Shown: one piece after another, positions 27,301 to 34,300 of the stretch
Position numbering within the stretch: position 1 is the stretch's first letter
Layout of the letters: each line of letters starts with the position of its first letter
The notes under the pieces: generated by a model
Told to the model about the DNA's origin: nothing
The model's database searches: none
The model's input: only the letters and a program-made list of their open reading frames with translations
Assembly (NCBI GenBank): GCA_903813345.2
Contig: CAIIXF020000002.1
Span: forward strand, 15,882,467 to 15,942,466
Length of the DNA stretch: 60,000 nt
Source of the DNA: Owenia fusiformis
Taxonomy: Eukaryota > Annelida > Polychaeta > Sabellida > Oweniidae
Direction of reading: 5' to 3'
Translations under genes and position numbers: made by a program

Positions 27301-27999
27301 GACTTCTCGTCAGTCTATTGGATACAGCTTGACAACCGGGATTGGGACAAGAACAATTTGTTTTCAGATAAATGGGATTCATACCACTGGGTCGGACCAA
27401 TGGCGCAACCCCTATATGTATAATATGTAACAGCTACTCTTGAGGTCATTTATTACCATGTAAAGTCTCAAGAAAACATAGACAATACACATAATAATGT
27501 GAGTCAAGCGAAGCAAGACTGAAATAAGGAGCTGTGTCTGGCAAAATAAACAAGAGAAATCAGTCCTTGATTGGTCCAGATTGGTGGACCATATGTGGAG
27601 CAACATTCATTTGTAGATTTCCATAAATAGAGATATCTTACTCCAATTTTATGTGTTTTTTCACTGTTTAATAACACGTTTTGTGTATTCGGTACAAACC
27701 TGCTCTGATGCTTTACGGAGTTGTTTCTCACGCTCATACTGCGTCAACAATTGTTCATTATCATCACGTAACAATTCCAGTTCAACCTCATTTTCTTGCT
27801 TTTCTGTGAACGAATGATCCAGCCCTTCAAGTATGTTCACAACGAGAGGCATGAGTCTTCGACAAACATTTTCGTCATATGATTCCATCATCCTTTGGAA
27901 CTCAACATACACTTCATTGGCAAGTGCTTGCACTTTTTCTGACATCACTTGATGTGAGTCTTCATGAGTTCCATACACTGTCTCTCCTTCCGACTCCAT
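1..27999 (-). CDS. MAPK8IP3/SPAG9: JIP3/JIP4-type JNK-interacting scaffold protein (Sunday driver family), 3' partial
   Basis: Motor-adaptor scaffold that in other animals links JNK-pathway kinases, kinesin-1, dynein/dynactin and Rab/ARF6 GTPases on transported vesicles. Spliced exons, minus-strand order: 27999-27700, 25217-25097, 24443-24373, 23515-23421, 23199-22961, 22002-21688, 21408-21300, 21108-21017, 20807-20772, 20131-20102, 18485-18428, 18066-18010, 17804-17657, 17348-17152, 8703-8521, 8337-8112, 7104-6943, 6613-6433, 3369-3163, 2560-2471, 1716-1672, 1141-1011. All have AG/GT borders and keep one frame for 1031 codons. Recognised by the RH1 domain, by RH2 ([19 protein letters not shown]), by GWSLPAKF, by PVPVYCRPL and by WCASGVNL. 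The beta-propeller exons lie left of base 1. Exons 20807-20772 and 20131-20102 are in-frame microexons and may be alternative. The invertebrate gene predates the JIP3/JIP4 split, so either symbol is only approximate. Confidence 0.96.
1011..3369 (-). CDS. MAPK8IP3/SPAG9: JIP exons of the variable C-terminal linker
   Basis: Exons 3369-3163, 2560-2471, 1716-1672 and 1141-1011. The first begins GATESDF and contains [16 protein letters not shown], equivalent to the LGGITVVGCSAEG segment of JIP4. The others encode Ser/Pro/Glu-rich linker sequence ([49 protein letters not shown]) that precedes the propeller. The last ends in phase 0 at PL. The next exon, expected to start the MWLGAQNG segment, is not in the window. 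Confidence 0.85.
1783..2215. repeat. imperfect GTCACACTTACATG-type repeats
   Basis: Scattered short units of the form TGTCACACTT occur at 1785-1850, 1975-2000 and 2180-2210 within a JIP intron. They look like a decayed minisatellite. The ORFs over them are artefacts of the repeat. Confidence 0.4.
2588..2778. mobile_element. degenerate GGCCCGTA-type MITE
   Basis: The segment from ttagccagatggggttcaaa to ctacaggcctga shares its interior (caaaatcatccagttttt, gagcacttttcaagtg, ttgggccaaaattgtc) with copies at 47675-47874 and 53117-53279. Ends are decayed. It lies in a JIP intron. Confidence 0.6.
3389..5905. repeat. 68-bp minisatellite, about 37 copies, with 17-unit higher-order period
   Basis: The unit contains ggttattatgttgcactctc, then ccaacgtagccattgt and gataatgatcaagtagag. 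Unit starts at 3391, 3459 and 3527 give a period of 68 bp. Rare variants recur 1156 bp apart (17 x 68): ttgtcg at 3695 and 4851, and ggttactatg at 4071 and 5227. The array therefore contains a segmental, higher-order duplication. It fills most of the JIP intron 3370-6432 and begins about 20 bp from the acceptor of exon 3369-3163. Confidence 0.97.
6084..6180. repeat. short tandem repeat, about 22-bp unit
   Basis: Five imperfect copies of tatacaactcctgg plus a variable spacer, between the 68-bp minisatellite and an inverted repeat. Confidence 0.6.
6251..6418. repeat. inverted repeat (hairpin) inside the JIP intron next to a donor
   Basis: The left arm has ataatggttgattctgtac and the right arm tacagaatcaaccattat. 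The arms extend over about 60 nt each, with a central loop near ttcccttcggtata. The right arm ends 14 bp from the donor of exon 6613-6433. Confidence 0.75.
6433..7104 (-). CDS. MAPK8IP3/SPAG9: JIP exons entering the C-terminal half
   Basis: Exons 7104-6943 (54 codons: [18 protein letters not shown] and VGASVFY) and 6613-6433 ([45 protein letters not shown]). Both align with the start of the beta-propeller-like C-terminal half of JIP4 (LWCAVGVNLSGGK; LVWICTSTHSATKVLIIDA). The donor of the first exon was placed at GT 6942-6941 (gtaagt), which makes it exactly 54 codons. Confidence 0.95.
7147..7880. mobile_element. fold-back element filling a JIP intron
   Basis: The segment is a long imperfect palindrome centred near 7510. 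The outer arms share tttctcttaaacca (7184-7200 region and its complement near 7825-7840). The inner arms share ccgaacc, ttggaacaaaat, aacatgttt and ctctcaatatt (7385-7440 versus 7590-7650). No transposase frame. It occupies most of the 1007-bp intron between exons 8112 and 7104. Confidence 0.75.
8112..8703 (-). CDS. MAPK8IP3/SPAG9: JIP exons after RH2 (FFSNLF linker and GWSLPAK region)
   Basis: Exons 8703-8521 and 8337-8112. The first starts [16 protein letters not shown] when joined to the RH2 exon and continues [12 protein letters not shown] and AYDFLGEDA, as in JIP4. The second holds the charged helix [14 protein letters not shown], then [16 protein letters not shown] and [19 protein letters not shown], the most conserved part of the middle region of JIP3/JIP4. 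It ends in phase 0. Confidence 0.96.
9952..10017 (-). CDS. MAPK8IP3/SPAG9: JIP candidate 66-nt cassette exon
   Basis: ATTTCAG acceptor and GTATT donor flank 66 nt, phase 2 in and out. It would insert [19 protein letters not shown], a basic patch followed by an acidic one. It shares the linker position and phase with the 16448-16550 and 8521-8703 exons. Likely alternative. Confidence 0.68.
10689..10718 (-). CDS. MAPK8IP3/SPAG9: JIP candidate 30-nt cassette exon
   Basis: TTTCAG acceptor and GTAAG donor flank 30 nt that enter and leave in phase 2. Inserted between the RH2 exon and the next exons it would add RQNVQSIPD. It is symmetrical, so optional. Supported only by splice signals and frame. 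Confidence 0.6.
12705..13095. mobile_element. TA-flanked MITE with internal duplication
   Basis: Terminal inverted repeats aaggacgattctcggtttgg (left) and its complement ending cgagaatcgtcctt (right) are flanked by TA on both sides. The interior is an imperfect tandem pair of about 185 bp, sharing agaaatattacccaaat and gacatttaaatcta. Non-autonomous, probably Tc1/mariner-like from the TA target. Confidence 0.75.
16328..16333 (-). terminator. polyadenylation signal for the JIP short isoform
   Basis: AATAAA on the minus strand, about 115 nt after the TGA of the candidate alternative last exon. Its spacing suits 3'-end formation. Confidence 0.55.
16448..16550 (-). CDS. MAPK8IP3/SPAG9: JIP alternative last exon (short isoform C-terminus)
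   Basis: A pyrimidine-rich acceptor ending TATTGTAG precedes an open frame in the exact phase (2) required by the RH2 exon donor at 17152. The join reads [13 protein letters not shown], then an acidic tail and TGA at 16450-16448. The first residues parallel those of the downstream constitutive exon (FFSNLF), so the two exons look like mutually exclusive versions. An AATAAA signal sits about 115 nt after the stop (16333-16328). The predicted isoform would keep RH1, coiled coils and RH2 but lack the whole C-terminal half and beta-propeller. No transcript data are available to me. Confidence 0.72.
17152..18485 (-). CDS. MAPK8IP3/SPAG9: JIP exons 11-14: second coiled coil and RH2 domain
   Basis: Exons 18485-18428, 18066-18010, 17804-17657 and 17348-17152. 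The product opens [20 protein letters not shown], runs through a Glu/Lys-rich coiled coil ([19 protein letters not shown]) and enters RH2 ([19 protein letters not shown], then [14 protein letters not shown]). RH2 of JIP3/JIP4 binds Rab8/Rab10/Rab35-type GTPases phosphorylated by LRRK2, and the adjoining zipper binds ARF6 and kinesin light chain in vertebrates. The last exon stops in the middle of the SIWNFF motif (phase 2), where several alternative exons can follow. Confidence 0.97.
18505..18650. repeat. 21-bp minisatellite next to a JIP acceptor
   Basis: About seven copies of a 21-bp unit like ggttctcaaatagcaatata. It starts 20 bp from the acceptor of the JIP exon 18485-18428, on its intron side. 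Confidence 0.75.
18651..20101. other. JIP intron with one possible decayed microexon
   Basis: AT-rich intron. The only feature I can point to is the 27-nt exon-like segment 19116-19142. ORFs in this stretch have no recognisable product. Confidence 0.6.
20102..20131 (-). CDS. MAPK8IP3/SPAG9: JIP 30-nt microexon
   Basis: Bounded by a TGCAG acceptor and a GTATG donor, phase 1 in and out. It adds the acidic stretch [10 protein letters not shown]. It is symmetrical and a multiple of three, so probably an alternative cassette microexon like its neighbour at 20772-20807. Confidence 0.78.
20772..20807 (-). CDS. MAPK8IP3/SPAG9: JIP 36-nt microexon
   Basis: Bounded by an AG acceptor and GT donor, phase 1 in and out. 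It adds [12 protein letters not shown] within the acidic linker before the second coiled coil. Its length is a multiple of three, so it can be skipped without a frameshift, which makes it a likely cassette exon. Confidence 0.8.
21017..23199 (-). CDS. MAPK8IP3/SPAG9: JIP exons 5-8: Ser/Thr-rich disordered linker
   Basis: Exons 23199-22961, 22002-21688, 21408-21300 and 21108-21017. The product is low-complexity, rich in Ser, Thr, Asp and Lys, with several SP/TP sites (for example SVSPGSTP and SSTPDLED) that suit proline-directed kinases. The last exon ends in [22 protein letters not shown], which matches the acidic motif (ELSSAGSGLIGDVDEGADL) just before the second coiled coil in JIP4. A classical JNK-docking motif is not obvious to me; it may be diverged. 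Frame is kept across all junctions. Confidence 0.9.
23421..25217 (-). CDS. MAPK8IP3/SPAG9: JIP exons 2-4: first coiled coil
   Basis: Three exons, 25217-25097, 24443-24373 and 23515-23421. They encode a charged helix starting [19 protein letters not shown], continuing [20 protein letters not shown] and ending in [16 protein letters not shown]. This aligns with the first leucine-zipper coiled coil of JIP4, where kinesin light chain and other partners bind. The last exon ends in a Pro/Gly/Lys-rich linker (PTGPTPKGK). The introns contain no recognised gene; 24809-24830 is a short (ATGAC)n run. Confidence 0.93.
26062..26215. repeat. imperfect 12-13 bp repeat
   Basis: Repeated ccaat/gtc/aat units (cccaatggtcctaatccc, and similar) over about 150 bp. 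The ORF covering it (25831-26214) reads as a Pro/Asn-rich repeat and is probably not coding. Confidence 0.6.
26509..27232. mobile_element. inverted-repeat element with a short ORF
   Basis: The left end gggagcttatcaaaag and right end cttttgatatgctccc are inverted copies. The similarity extends about 70 bp inwards, including acagtta and gggggaggggg tracts. The right end is followed by TTAA; the left flank reads CTTA. The element carries an open frame (about 26763-27077) of unknown origin. Confidence 0.65.
26763..27077 (+). pseudogene. open frame of unknown origin inside an inverted-repeat element
   Basis: The frame opens after a TAG at 26760-26762 and runs to TGA at 27075-27077. It has no in-frame ATG near its start; an overlapping ATG at 26776 is in another frame. 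The product looks protein-like, not repetitive: [12 protein letters not shown], then [20 protein letters not shown] do not recognise the family. It may be a fragment of a transposase or a captured host exon, and may be inactive. Confidence 0.35.
27700..27999 (-). CDS. MAPK8IP3/SPAG9: JIP exon 1: start codon and RH1 domain
   Basis: First coding exon, exactly 100 codons, phase 0. It starts at the ATG at 27999 ([10 protein letters not shown]) and ends in LRKASEQ before a GT donor. Residues about 20-100 form the RH1 (RILP homology 1) domain, with the family signature [13 protein letters not shown] and [20 protein letters not shown]. In vertebrate JIP3/JIP4 this helical domain binds dynein light intermediate chain. 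The start fits the family because the N-terminal lead is short and acidic in all JIP3/4 proteins. The next upstream sequence is the shared promoter with the plus-strand gene. Confidence 0.97.
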
Positions 28000-28253
28000 G
28001 GTGACACTAAAATCGATTTCTTCGGATGTTCAAGAAACCTTAGAATGCTATGATAAAATCAGCTTTGTAAAATGTTCACGATCCATGTTAAAATCTGGTT
28101 AAATACTGCTAAAATGTAAATAATATTTGACAAATTTTACTCCAGGTCAGCTGACCTCAACGCAACCGGAAGTTCTAGTGCGCAGAATCGAACCTGGTAA
28201 AAACATGTCTGCTTGTTGATGATAGAGATATAAACACAAATATAAGAATAATT
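28000..28253. promoter_or_regulatory. bidirectional promoter between the JIP and AtuA-like genes
   Basis: The two start codons (minus 27999, plus 28254) point away from each other across 254 bp. The interval contains ACCGGAAGT at 28165-28173, an ETS/GABP-type site, and GTGCGCAG at 28179-28186, which resembles an NRF1 half-site. No TATA box is seen. This fits housekeeping-type divergent promoters. Transcription starts are inferred, not seen. Confidence 0.7.
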
Positions 28254-28386
28254 ATGAAACTGCTACGGATTTTAAGCTGTGCCACAAATAGAGTGATACG
28301 TAGAAGATATGCAACCAATATTCTTTCGGGGAAAACTGTGCGAATTGGCTGTGCTTCTGGATTTTGGGGCGATACTGCTGTTGCAG
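28254..28386 (+). CDS. AtuA-like exon 1 with targeting-type N-terminus
   Basis: Starts at ATG 28254: [20 protein letters not shown], a basic, amphipathic, acid-free leader typical of mitochondrial presequences. The family core begins right after it ([19 protein letters not shown]). It ends in phase 1 before GTGTTT. Mitochondrial location is inferred from composition only. Confidence 0.9.
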
Positions 28387-31300
28387 GTGTTTGTTTACAG
28401 TTTTGATATTCACTTTTTGTTTTAGCATGCTTGACATGATCATAAAACATTGTCTTTCTTGTTGTGAATATAAAAAATATTTACATTTCTGTTCGTTAAT
28501 TGCTTTTGTCAAAGTATTAATTGTTAAGGCTGACATATCACAATCTTTTGCATGGGACTTTGGTCTGGGTGTCAAAGTACAGTTTCCTATTTATCATGGG
28601 ATTTCAAGAGAGATGACACCCCATGAACGTATTCAAGTAAAGATTTGTCAAAGCTGGCTTTGGAACGTCCTGCATTGCTTTGTATCACATTCAGTCCCTT
28701 CCTGAATAGTGTGTATGGAAAAGACCGACCCCCACTGACCAGCTGATCTCTGTGCTTGGGTTCAAAATCACTCATTCAATGGCCCCGGGGCTTAAAATGC
28801 AAAAATCAAATAAGACGCTAAAATATTTTGACATGATTATTACGTACAGTTTTCCGTTATGGTTTAAAATATTAGCTCACCATTGAAAAACCTATCTTGC
28901 ATCCTTTAATCTTTTTTATTCTGAAATTCAATCAAAATTTTAGGGACTGAGAAATTAAATATAACACATAATAATAATAAATGATGAAAATAAGTAGAAC
29001 TCATCACTCCCCTCCAAATGTAAGGCAACCCTAACCCCCCCCCCCCCCCCCATTTGACCCCATCTTACTGCATCTTAAAGCCTCTTCACTTTGCATTCTT
29101 ATTTGCAAATTGAACTTTTGCTAATTATCACTTGAATTAGTATGGAATGAGTAGGTTTGCCACATTTAGTCATATGACAAAATAGTCCAAATTATTTTTG
29201 AAGGAACCACTCCCATTGAAAGAACACAAGAGACAAAAATTATATAAAAAGTTACTTTGAAGTTCTGTAGCTTAAATGCTCACTTTGGCAACTCACCACT
29301 CCAGAGTGAGAAAAAGTTAGATATTGAATTTTTTGGAAGAAATTATAAACTTAATTAAAATGTCCCATGGTTGGTTTATTTTTTACCCTCCCACCACTGA
29401 CTGGTAAGTCTTTTACATTTCATTTTCAAACCCTGCTCCGAGGCTACCTGTGGTCAGTAGGAGGAGGGATCTTGTCTTTTCCATACATCCTTCCTAAATG
29501 AATGTGACTACTCAAACTGAAATACTAAAATTAAACACTTGTTTCAAATACAAATTTCAAATCATTTGACTTACCCAAAGGGTTATACACATGCTGTAAC
29601 ATTGTGCCATCAGCTGGAATGCAGGATTTAAAGGGAATGCGAAGTTTCATGTTCTAATTTACACGCTGGCTACTTATAACCATCATCTATCACTCCAGCT
29701 CACTCATGGGACATATCGTGTTTGAACTAACATATAATTCAAGTTCAAAGTACCCATATCTGGATCGCTGCGGATGCCGCCATTGTTATGTATCAATGAC
29801 GTCATTGATGCCTTAAAATTGATGCCTGGAAAATGTCGCTATATAATCACGTCATACTCGGATCGCAGAAATAGAACACATTTCACTGATATTTTATAAC
29901 TATTTCTGTCCGCTTAACATTGTTGCCGCATGTTCATGTCCATATCATATCATATATTTTGAAAAGTTGTTTCAATATATTCTTCATAGTAATTGAATTG
30001 TTGCAATGTATTTTTTCAAATGTTTGTATTTATTTTCTCCAATGTGATATAGTATAGGCTAGGTAGAAAAATCACTAAACTTATGAGATATCGGCTGCGC
30101 GATTCGGAAGTCATCGCATTATATTCCACTTGAAAAATATCCACTAGAATTATTTTATATAATGATAACATTGGGTCAAAAAGGATAAATCTGTTCAAAT
30201 TAAACATTACGTATTATTCTTTGAAAATATGACAGTGGCATGTCCTTGTAAAGCTTAAAAAATTATTTGACTGCAGAAATACTTAGGCAACCGTAGAAAT
30301 CCTGCTTACCACAGATTTGATAGACCGTACGGTCCCCGTAAAAATGTGACGTGAGGCTAAGAATCAAAAATTTTAATTTCTTTGAATACCTGTGTTAAAG
30401 ATAAACATAAATGCAATGAATATTAAAGTACGAACACGTACTTTTGTAATGAGACTAGCAAATTAAACCATTGCATTCTTGGAAATTCAAGATGGGTTGG
30501 TTGAATTAATTTTATGTTTTATTCAAATAGTTTGCATTCGCCTGATAGAATTAGCATTCTCTGTTCGCATTTAGCGCTAGACCTAATAAAAACGAATCCC
30601 AGATTGTTTCAAGTGTAAATAAAGAATAAATCCAACCCGCATTCCATGTCTAGATAGGTAAAAAGCAATTCCGAAAATGCCGGCGTTAATATTCTATTGA
30701 AATCGTTCTTTATTATGGGTGGTATATACGTATTCTTTTAGTTCCTTTGAAATGATTTCTTTGGTTTTGGAATGGCAACAACTCGGCATTCATTTTTTGA
30801 TTCAAAAATGGCGCCACAAAACTTGTGGAATGCCAAGGCATCAATCTGGCATCAATGACGTCATAACAATGTCGTAAAGAACCACTTTACGGTTGAAATG
30901 GCAGCTCCGTGGTCCAGTTCATATGCAAAACCCGGGGCTCAATAACAATTAAAAGGATAATGATAGAACAATAAAACTAAGTTGGATTGAAAGATATATC
31001 TTTATTCTAACTTATTATCAAGTTTAAGGGACAAAACTTCGCATTCCCTTTAAGTAGATAGAAGAGAAGTCCTATTTCTTATATGGCAAATTATCGGGGA
31101 ATTGTAATTTTTGTTATACAGTGTGTCTCAAAAAAATGTTACACTTACAATGTACACATATGACAAAATAGTCCAAATTATTTTTGAAGGAACCACTCCC
31201 ATTGAAAGAACACAAGAGACAAAAATTATATAAAAAGTTACTTTGAAGTTCTGTAGCTTAAATGCTCACTTTGGCAACTCACCACTCCAGAGTGAGAAAA

Positions 31301-34300
31301 AGTTAGATATTGAATTTTTTGGAAGAAATTATAAACTTAATTAAAATGTCCCATGGTTGGTTTATTTTTTACCCTCCCACCACTGACTGGTAAGTCTTTT
31401 ACATTTCATTTTCAAACCCTGCTCCGAGGCTACCTGTGGTCAGTAGGAGGAGGGATCTTGTCTTTTCCATACATCCTTCCTAAATGAATGTGACTACTCA
31501 AACTGAAATACTAAAATTAAACACTTGTTTCAAATACAAATTTCAAATCATTTGACTTACCCAAAGGGTTATACACATGCTGTAACATTGTGCCATCAGC
31601 TGGAATGCAGGATTTAAAGGGAATGCGAAGTTTCATGTTCTAATTTACACGCTGGCTACTTATAACCATCATCTATCACTCCAGCTCACTCATGGGACAT
31701 ATCGTGTTTGAACTAACATATAATTCAAGTTCAAAGTACCCATATCTGGATCGCTGCGGATGCCGCCATTGTTATGTATCAATGACGTCATTGATGCCTT
31801 AAAATTGATGCCTGGAAAATGTCGCTATATAATCACGTCATACTCGGATCGCAGAAATAGAACACATTTCACTGATATTTTATAACTATTTCTGTCCGCT
31901 TAACATTGTTGCCGCATGTTCATGTCCATATCATATCATATATTTTGAAAAGTTGTTTCAATATATTCTTCATAGTAATTGAATTGTTGCAATGTATTTT
32001 TTCAAATGTTTGTATTTATTTTCTCCAATGTGATATAGTATAGGCTAGGTAGAAAAATCACTAAACTTATGAGATATCGGCTGCGCGATTCGGAAGTCAT
32101 CGCATTATATTCCACTTGAAAAATATCCACTAGAATTATTTTATATAATGATAACATTGGGTCAAAAAGGATAAATCTGTTCAAATCCTGTAAATGCTTT
32201 CTAATGCTTTTTAACCAATAAATGAGGTAAATGCATTAAAATATACAAAATGGCATTTACACATAATTATATAAATGCATTACTGTGCATCAATGGGGAT
32301 TTATTTTAACTAAGATTAATGTGGCTAATGTGTTGGCGTATTTGTGGTGAAAGTAAGTAAGTTATATCATCGGCTGAACGCATCCAACAAATAGTTGCAT
32401 TTACCATATTTATGTAAATACACGACATACCATTTAAAATATCAAAATCTATGCTAATGTTCATTAATGCGCTGATGAGCATTTACGGCACATCATTATT
32501 AACCTTAAGGTTTACGTCGGCAAATAGGCATACTGCCGCAATTGCTTTCTTACCTAATCATTAGTGATAGATTTCTTCAATCTGTAGTATTCTATTCAAA
32601 TATGAATAGGTGCATATTGGAGAATGAAAGAAATAAAACAAAAAGTAGTAATCCAATGAAACAGTAACTCCCTAAAGTGTTTAGCCATTTAAATTCTGAT
32701 GAAAAACGCAAACAAAAAAACGAAAAATCGATGTCGTCTAAATGATACGTATGTAAATGTCAATCTCCTAAAAACTAAGATTGGCAATAGCTTTACAAGG
32801 ACATGCCACTGTCATATTTTCAAAGAATAATACGTAATGTTTAATTTTTCTCAGTTGTTAAACGACCAATTTCAATCATCATATCACCGTAGCGACATTC
32901 GATATGACATTCGATATGACAGTGATGCGGGGAGACGATGGGGTCGATTGTAGTATGATATTTCATTTCAACGACGATAAGGCAATTCTGAATTGCCGTA
33001 TTGATAGTACGCCAATAGTTTAATATTTATTTTACTATATATTTATTTTTTGCTAAAAACAATTCCTGATTTCGAGCTCGAATTTAATTATATAACATCC
33101 GTGGTAAGTACAGTTCTACAGTATTTTCGAAATAATGATTTTCAATTTAATGGCATACAACCTTTTGTTTTTCTATATCGGAAAATAAGTGGAACTTTAA
33201 AAGCTTCAGTCACATTTGTTCAATGCGACCACACGTCGATCGTATTTCCCTGAAATCAGTAAATTTCTGCGGCAAACATAGGAAAACTACAGTCGACTTA
33301 AGGTCACTGCACCTTGCTGTCTACGTACACGACATATCCAGTTTTTATCAGGTGTAGAGTCGGAGTTATAACTTTTTCTTTCCTGTGGTCACTATACATG
33401 TAGATATCAACAAGCAGCAGCCAAACCGTAGGTCTCACGACGGCCGTACGTCGGGTTCACGGTCGACTTGCGGCTGCGCTTGGATTTCATAGGTTACAAT
33501 TGACCTTTCCGAACCATAGAACCCCTTGTGGATGCCTCAAGAAAAACTATGCACGTCGTAGGGCCGCCCTACGCTGATCGTGCGTCATCATTTATCAGCT
33601 GTAGGCTTACGGGAATCATAGTTTTTCCTCATAATCAAGATACGCCGTACGGCTATCTTAGCAAATGTGACTGCTAAATTATTTGACTGCAGAAATACTT
33701 AGGCAACCGTAGAAATCCTGCTTACCACAGATTTGATAGACCGTACGGTCCCCGTAAAAATGTGACGTGAGGCTAAGAATCAAAAATTTTAATTTCTTTG
33801 AATACCTGTGTTAAAGATAAACATAAATGCAATGAATATTAAAGTACGAACACGTACTTTTGTAATGAGACTAGCAAATTAAACCATTGCATTCTTGGAA
33901 ATTCAAGATGGGTTGGTTGAATTAATTTTATGTTTTATTCAAATAGTTTGCATTCGCCTGATAGAATTAGCATTCTCTGTTCGCATTTAGCGCTAGACCT
34001 AATAAAAACGAATCCCAGATTGTTTCAAGTGTAAATAAAGAATAAATCCAACCCGCATTCCATGTCTAGATAGGTAAAAAGCAATTCCGAAAATGCCGGC
34101 GTTAATATTCTATTGAAATCGTTCTTTATTATGGGTGGTATATACGTATTCTTTTAGTTCCTTTGAAATGATTTCTTTGGTTTTGGAATGGCAACAACTC
34201 GGCATTCATTTTTTGATTCAAAAATGGCGCCACAAAACTTGTGGAATGCCAAGGCATCAATCTGGCATCAATGACGTCATAACAATGTCGTAAAGAACCA

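Larger units (their letters stand above)
25218..27699. other. JIP intron 1
   Basis: Contains a CCCAAT/GTC-type short repeat (26060-26215), the inverted-repeat element 26509-27232, and a G-run at 25370-25378. Nothing else recognised. Confidence 0.6.

Noticed and set aside
30016-32184. Two matching ORFs (30016-30207 and 32002-32184) as a duplicated gene
   Set aside because: They match only because the DNA is a tandem duplication of a non-coding transposon; the frames have no protein-like features.
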